DNA of 45,054 bases, from contig JAUCBJ010008002.1 of the NCBI GenBank assembly GCA_032718475.1, positions 1 to 45,054 on the forward strand, read 5' to 3'. This document shows positions 40,997-45,054 of the stretch, piece by piece (within the stretch, counting starts at the first letter, position 1; the number at the start of each line of letters is the position of its first letter). The notes under the pieces were generated by a model. It had not been told where the DNA came from. It saw only the letters and a program-made list of their open reading frames with translations, and searched no databases. Made by a program: the position numbers and the translations under genes. This DNA is from Nemertoderma westbladi (taxonomy: Eukaryota > Xenacoelomorpha > Nemertodermatida > Nemertodermatidae).

Positions 40997-42229
40997 AAAG
41001 GTAGAGGTACCTTTGAACCCATTCTGGCACTTAGAAGGATTATTGAAGAGGTTTCTACAAAGAAAGACAGACATTTGGCTGTCATATTTGTGGATTTCTT
41101 CAAGGCCTTCGATTCCGTGTCACGCCCACGCATGTTCCAAATTCTTCAGGCATATGGGATCCCCAATGAGATCATTAATGCAATCAGATCAGTATATGAC
41201 GGTTCCACGACCTTTGTATCCACTACTGATGGAGACACAGACCCATTTGAGGTTCTCTGGGGTGTCCTTCAAGGAGACACATTAGCCCCGTTCCTCTTCA
41301 TTATTGTGGTGGACTATGTGCTGTGGACATCACTCGATCTTCATGAAGCTGATGGGGTGGAAATATCTCCACCATCAGGTAGCCGTAGACGTGGTTCCCC
41401 AGCAGAACATCTAACCGACCTTGACTTTGCAGATGACCTTGGTTTACTGTCAGAGACATTAGAAGGAGCACAGAAGCTGCTATCTAGCTTAGAGGAGGCT
41501 GCATCTAGTGTTGGCCTCTTTGTGAATAGCACAAAGACCAAAATTCTGACAGTAAACATGGATTCAGATCAGCAGAAAATTGATCGGGATAACATTCAAT
41601 CGCTGGATGGACTGGTAAGTCATGTGAACGACTTCTGCTACCTTGGATCATGGGTTCGGAGGTCTGATGAAGATCTCCGAATTCGCAAAGGGAAAGCCTG
41701 GTCCGCCATCCACAAGCTATCCAGGATCTGGAAGAGCTCCGACATCTCATGCTCTTTAAAGGTACGCCTTTTCCGTGCAGCAGTGGAGCCTGTGCTGCTC
41801 TATGGCAGCCCATGCTGGGCTCTAACTGCTGAAGACACCAGGTCCTTGGATGGCACATACACCAGGATGCTTCGCCGGGTGCACAACATAGCATATGATG
41901 CACACATAAGCAATGAGGTGTTATATAAATATGGTAACATCTCATTGCCAAGACCTAGCATCACCCTGCAGAAACGCCGTCTAATGCTTGCTGGGCACTG
42001 TTTCCGCCGGCAGGATCAACCTGTACACAACCTTGTGCTGTGGCAGCCTGCTGGCGAGAATAGACGTGGTGGACAGCCAATGACTTTCCTCAAACGCCTG
42101 CTCAAGGATACAGGACTTGAGAACAGGAATGAATTAGGAAATTGTATGGCTGACCGCAAGATCTGGGGGCGCTATGTTTCTGGGGCCGCCGGCACTGCAC
42201 CCTAGTGCAAGCCGATCATCATCATCATC
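40004..42229 (+). mobile_element. LINE-B: 5'-truncated RTE-like element with near-intact RT
   Basis: Related to LINE-A throughout its length but ending in an (ATC)n tail (42214-42229) instead of (TAG)n, so a sister subfamily. It starts within the linker downstream of the endonuclease (GKTKLSLRANKG), consistent with 5' truncation during insertion. The frame is intact except for one TGA at 40994-40996, where LINE-A has an arginine codon: a CGA-to-TGA transition. Apart from the lost endonuclease it is the least damaged element in the window. Confidence 0.88.
41075..42205 (+). CDS. LINE-B reverse transcriptase palm, thumb and C-terminal domain
   Basis: This 376-residue frame starts in motif A (AVIFVDFFKAFDSVSR, Asp intact). 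It then has GVLQGDTLAPFLFIIVVDY (B), LDFADDLGLLSE (C), SSVGLFVNSTKTK (D) and FCYLGSWVRRSDED (thumb). The C-terminal domain has LRRVHNIAYDAHISNEVLY, LMLAGHCFRRQDQ and GGQPMTFLKRLLKDTG. In reality the frame begins at 40997 without a Met. The stop at 42203-42205 is natural and precedes the tail by ~10 bp. Confidence 0.92.
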   Translation: MAVIFVDFFKAFDSVSRPRMFQILQAYGIPNEIINAIRSVYDGSTTFVSTTDGDTDPFEVLWGVLQGDTLAPFLFIIVVDYVLWTSLDLHEADGVEISPPSGSRRRGSPAEHLTDLDFADDLGLLSETLEGAQKLLSSLEEAASSVGLFVNSTKTKILTVNMDSDQQKIDRDNIQSLDGLVSHVNDFCYLGSWVRRSDEDLRIRKGKAWSAIHKLSRIWKSSDISCSLKVRLFRAAVEPVLLYGSPCWALTAEDTRSLDGTYTRMLRRVHNIAYDAHISNEVLYKYGNISLPRPSITLQKRRLMLAGHCFRRQDQPVHNLVLWQPAGENRRGGQPMTFLKRLLKDTGLENRNELGNCMADRKIWGRYVSGAAGTAP

Positions 42230-42775
42230 CCACCGCACTCCAAGGTGGGTGGCTTGAGTGAGGCATGGGGAACTTGGCAGTGGCTCGCATTACGATCCTA
42301 CCGACCGCCGTATTCCCAGTGTAGTAAATAGAATCTTACTGACAAGCAAGCAATTCCGTAGTATTTATTCCTCAGTTAATCGCATCTTGATGCCACTCGG
42401 CTGCTCGGGTCCAGATACATCGGACTGTCGGAAGCATTTCAAACAGTAAAGGAGCGGCATTTGCGGATATCTCCGATGGTTTTGCCAACGACCAACCACC
42501 TGAAGACGGTACCGGTAACTCTGTACCACTGTAACAGTGAACAGTAGGCCTACCGGTACCGTACTGTAATCCTTTAGTCTCCTAGCAACCAGCTGATGCC
42601 AAGCCTAATAGTTTTTGGGTAGATTAATTTATTATAACTGTAAGACAGTTACACAGATGCTGCACAAAGACCCCACGCAAATTCAACTTGGAAAATTTCT
42701 AAAATTTGGCCAGACTACATGTGTACCAAGTTTGGTTAAATTTCATTAACATTTGGCTGAGTTATTAACGTTTAA
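42230..42775. other. Unassigned segment
   Basis: No recognised gene; a 63-codon frame at 42258-42449 has no family resemblance. The region near 42680-42775 leads into the degenerate repeat that follows. Confidence 0.4.
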
Positions 42776-42870
42776 AATTGGACACGACAGAACGACAGAA
42801 CAACAGATCAACAGAACGACATAACAACAGATCGACAGAACGACAGATCGACAGAACAACAGACACCACG
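42776..42870. repeat. Degenerate 8-bp tandem repeat (CGACAGAA type)
   Basis: About ten imperfect units of CGACAGAA, CAACAGAT and related words follow one another. The stretch is purine-rich on the plus strand with strong skew. Confidence 0.85.
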
Positions 42871-43623
42871 ATTGAGTTAGTGGTACCTGTATGCTAAGCT
42901 CGCTTACTTTCGTCGCTCGCCCCACAATGAGGGGATATACCCAGCAGAAAACGGTGCTTTAGGTTCAATATCAATAGTGTAACTAATTATAAATCATAAC
43001 AATCATGTAATCTATTAGAGACAGACCGAGAGAAAGCCGCCCCAATATTAGATTATTACAACAACATATCCATTGGGTAAGAAACTGGAGGAGAGCCAGC
43101 CCGTCTCTTAATTTTTTACTTTATATTACGCGATCAATTTTCACTCATCTCGTCATGAACCCAACATGTATGTAACCTTTTGTTAAATTTGTTAGCTATG
43201 CGTTTGCGGTTGTTTGGGCGGAGTGTGGTAGGCCTACACTTTTCACACTTAAATATTTTGGTTGTGAAATGTTACAGGGCATAGCGATCTGAGATATTTC
43301 ATTTATATTTTATTATGAGAGGAAGAAGAACATACAACGTTATTTACTATGTAACAAAATAATTGTTTTCGGGTTTAACTTGGAAGCCTCCCCAAATAGT
43401 TGATATACAATTATATTTAAATTATTTCCATGGTCATGGTCATTCACCCGTCTTTAGTTAGAAATTTGTTTGCATGAAAGACAGTTTAGTTTAGTTTTTA
43501 CTGATTTATTATCTCTTATCTGACTGGGGTAATAATACAGGATAGGATAAATGAAAGCAAAGTGTGACAGTAACAAATATTTCCCTGACACCCTAGCATG
43601 TCTTAAGTATATGATATATCAAA

Positions 43624-43672
43624 GGGGGAAGTTTGGATTCACTGCATAAATGCAGTTCACCAAACTTCCCCC
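43624..43672. repeat. 49-nt long hairpin
   Basis: Outer arms GGGGGAAGTTTGG / CCAAACTTCCCCC and inner arms ACTGCAT / ATGCAGT are perfectly complementary, separated by a 4/3-nt internal loop, with a 2-nt apical AA. A third, partial copy (AACTTCCCCCTTCCCCC) lies at 43686-43702. It could be a foldback element or small-RNA precursor; neither is shown. Confidence 0.85.
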
Positions 43673-44463
43673 GAATGCACACTGTAACTTCCCCCTTCCC
43701 CCAAATATCCACTGTTGAATTAATTTGAAGCGATATAATAAGTACAAAATTGTGCGAGTTTTTAATTGTGTGGTCCAATTGTTATTTGATTTCTATTTAT
43801 TATTTAAAGTGCATTTAATATCACACTGGTTTTTAGAATATTATACTATACAACCTTATGTTTTATTAATTTACCCAATCGAAGCCTCATAAGGGCCGGT
43901 TATTTGTACGCATATCCCCTAATGCGCTCAGTAAGGTTCAAACAACATATTAATATGAAAATAAAGTATCTGCAAAGAAAAGAACCCAATACTATATTAT
44001 TTGACCTTATTAAAAAATTTGCACTTTTGCACACTTATTTGTACAAATGCACTTTAGCAGATCGTAATGGTGGTTCTTATTTAACAAACTTATGTTTATC
44101 CTCTACCGATCTACGATGGTGTATGATCAAGTGTCAGTCGCTAAAAGTGTCAAAAATCCAATTTAATAAATCTGGATTTGCGATTTTGGACCATATTCAT
44201 GGACATTTTAAGTCACTTTATAGACATAAAAAGTTAAACAAATGTTACGATTATAGTTAGAAATCATTCCAAACTACATTTTAATCCAAAAAATAACATT
44301 CTACGATGAATAGAACTGGAAATAATAGTGTTTGAAATATCGAAAAAATGTTCACTATTTAAGTGCATTTTGCACTAAGCGTCTTGCGTCTTTTCCCAAG
44401 TTTTATCCTATTTCACACACTACAATCTATCCTCTATCTAATGAAAAAAGTTTAAGATTAAAC

Positions 44464-44679
44464 GGCCCAGTAGAACCGAAGTTATTGATGTTTTAAAATA
44501 GTCACTCGAAAATTTCAAATTCACTTGCTCACATAGTCTAGTGGTTATCAATCACGTTAATGAAACCTAAGTTCGCGGGTTCGAAATCCAATATTGACCT
44601 GACCATTCTTAATTTTTTTGCCAAAAAAATTATTTTTATTTTTTCACTAAAATCGTTCTAACTTCGGTTCTGGTGGTCC
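44464..44679. repeat. Inverted-repeat-bounded unit containing a tRNA-like sequence
   Basis: GGCCCAGTAGAACCGAAGTT (44464-44483) and the reverse complement of 44659-44679 match at 17 of 21 positions, with weaker similarity continuing inward (TTTTAAAATAG / TTTTAG). Between them lies a tRNA-like promoter pair. The arrangement resembles a miniature inverted-repeat element that has picked up a tRNA-derived segment, or two independent SINE pieces. Confidence 0.5.
44526..44600 (+). tRNA. tRNA-like pseudogene or SINE head
   Basis: A box TAGTCTAGTGG (44534-44544) and B box GGTTCGAAATCC (44578-44589) have tRNA-gene spacing. The acceptor and T-stem arms do not pair well and no convincing anticodon arm is formed, so it is not a functional tRNA gene. 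The isoacceptor cannot be stated. Confidence 0.4.
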
Positions 44680-45054
44680 AAATTCAATAAAATTGGTATA
44701 TTCTTTGCCGTAATTTTTTTCTTAATCTTTTGAGAAGGGGTTATTTTTGGCCCCAAAAAAATTAAAAAAAAAAGGCCAAAATAACGCGATATTTTTCGAC
44801 CCTTAAAATTCGTAATTTTAATTATATATGTTAAGATGGAAGATAAAAGATAGCGGAGTTAATTTGATACTTTTTACAGGTACTTTTGGCGCAATACGCT
44901 AAATTATAATGGAATAGCGATTTGTTAAAAAAAAAAATTTTTCGTCCCTTTTTATAAATATTATATTTCACACGATCGCCTGCCGCTCCAGTTTTATAAT
45001 ACCTCCGGCGCTGTGATTAACGCTCTTAGATAGATAATAAACGCACTAAATAGC

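Noticed and set aside
43904-44260. A 118-codon gene
   Set aside because: AT-rich, no recognised motif, no splice or promoter support; composition equals surrounding non-coding DNA.
44526-44600. Functional tRNA gene
   Set aside because: A and B boxes are present but the acceptor and T arms do not pair and no clear anticodon arm forms.

Overview
This window looks like repeat-rich, AT-rich nuclear DNA from an invertebrate metazoan. The evidence is two BEL/Pao LTR retrotransposons, several RTE-like non-LTR elements with short tandem 3' tails, tRNA-derived short elements, a fibrinogen-domain exon with a spliceable acceptor, and no bacterial operon structure. I cannot assign the species. Almost all coding capacity belongs to mobile elements, most of them decayed.

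Layout. (1) 1-9545 is one uninterrupted minisatellite/satellite array built from two interchangeable unit types (37 bp and 34 bp). (2) 9574-12990 is a 5'-truncated, plus-strand BEL/Pao element (BEL-1: RT, RNase H, integrase, 3' LTR) abutting the satellite. (3) 12990-27893 is a large minus-strand BEL/Pao composite (BEL-2). It is bracketed by two ~1.1 kb LTR copies and carries, in minus-strand order, 5' LTR, leader, gag, protease, a missing RT, an RNase H tail, integrase, a possible env-like stub, a nested LINE (LINE-A, opposite orientation, 17463-20797), then a ~2.6 kb decayed third ORF ending just before a polypurine tract and the 3' LTR. (4) 28096-28947 is the only convincing host coding exon, a fibrinogen-related (FReD) C-terminal exon on the minus strand. 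(5) 29032-35565 holds minus-strand LINE fragments of two families, a SINE inserted in one of them, and a ~1.9 kb array of 66-bp units derived from the 3' terminus of one LINE family. (6) 36063-45054 is mostly AT-rich non-coding DNA with a tiny LINE 3'-end insertion flanked by a 13-bp target duplication, a relic LINE, a nearly intact 5'-truncated LINE (LINE-B), a strong long hairpin and a tRNA-like element between inverted repeats.

The item most worth attention is the third ORF of BEL-2. Its upstream part resembles a DEDD-type 3'-5' exonuclease (RNase D/WRN-like) and its downstream part carries two CCHC zinc knuckles. It occupies the place where BEL/Pao elements sometimes carry env. The same element carries a ~20-nt motif in the LTRs, in gag, at the RNase H/IN linker and in this ORF, used in different reading frames, so it appears to be kept or spread at nucleotide level. 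Both points are inference from reading the sequence without database searches.
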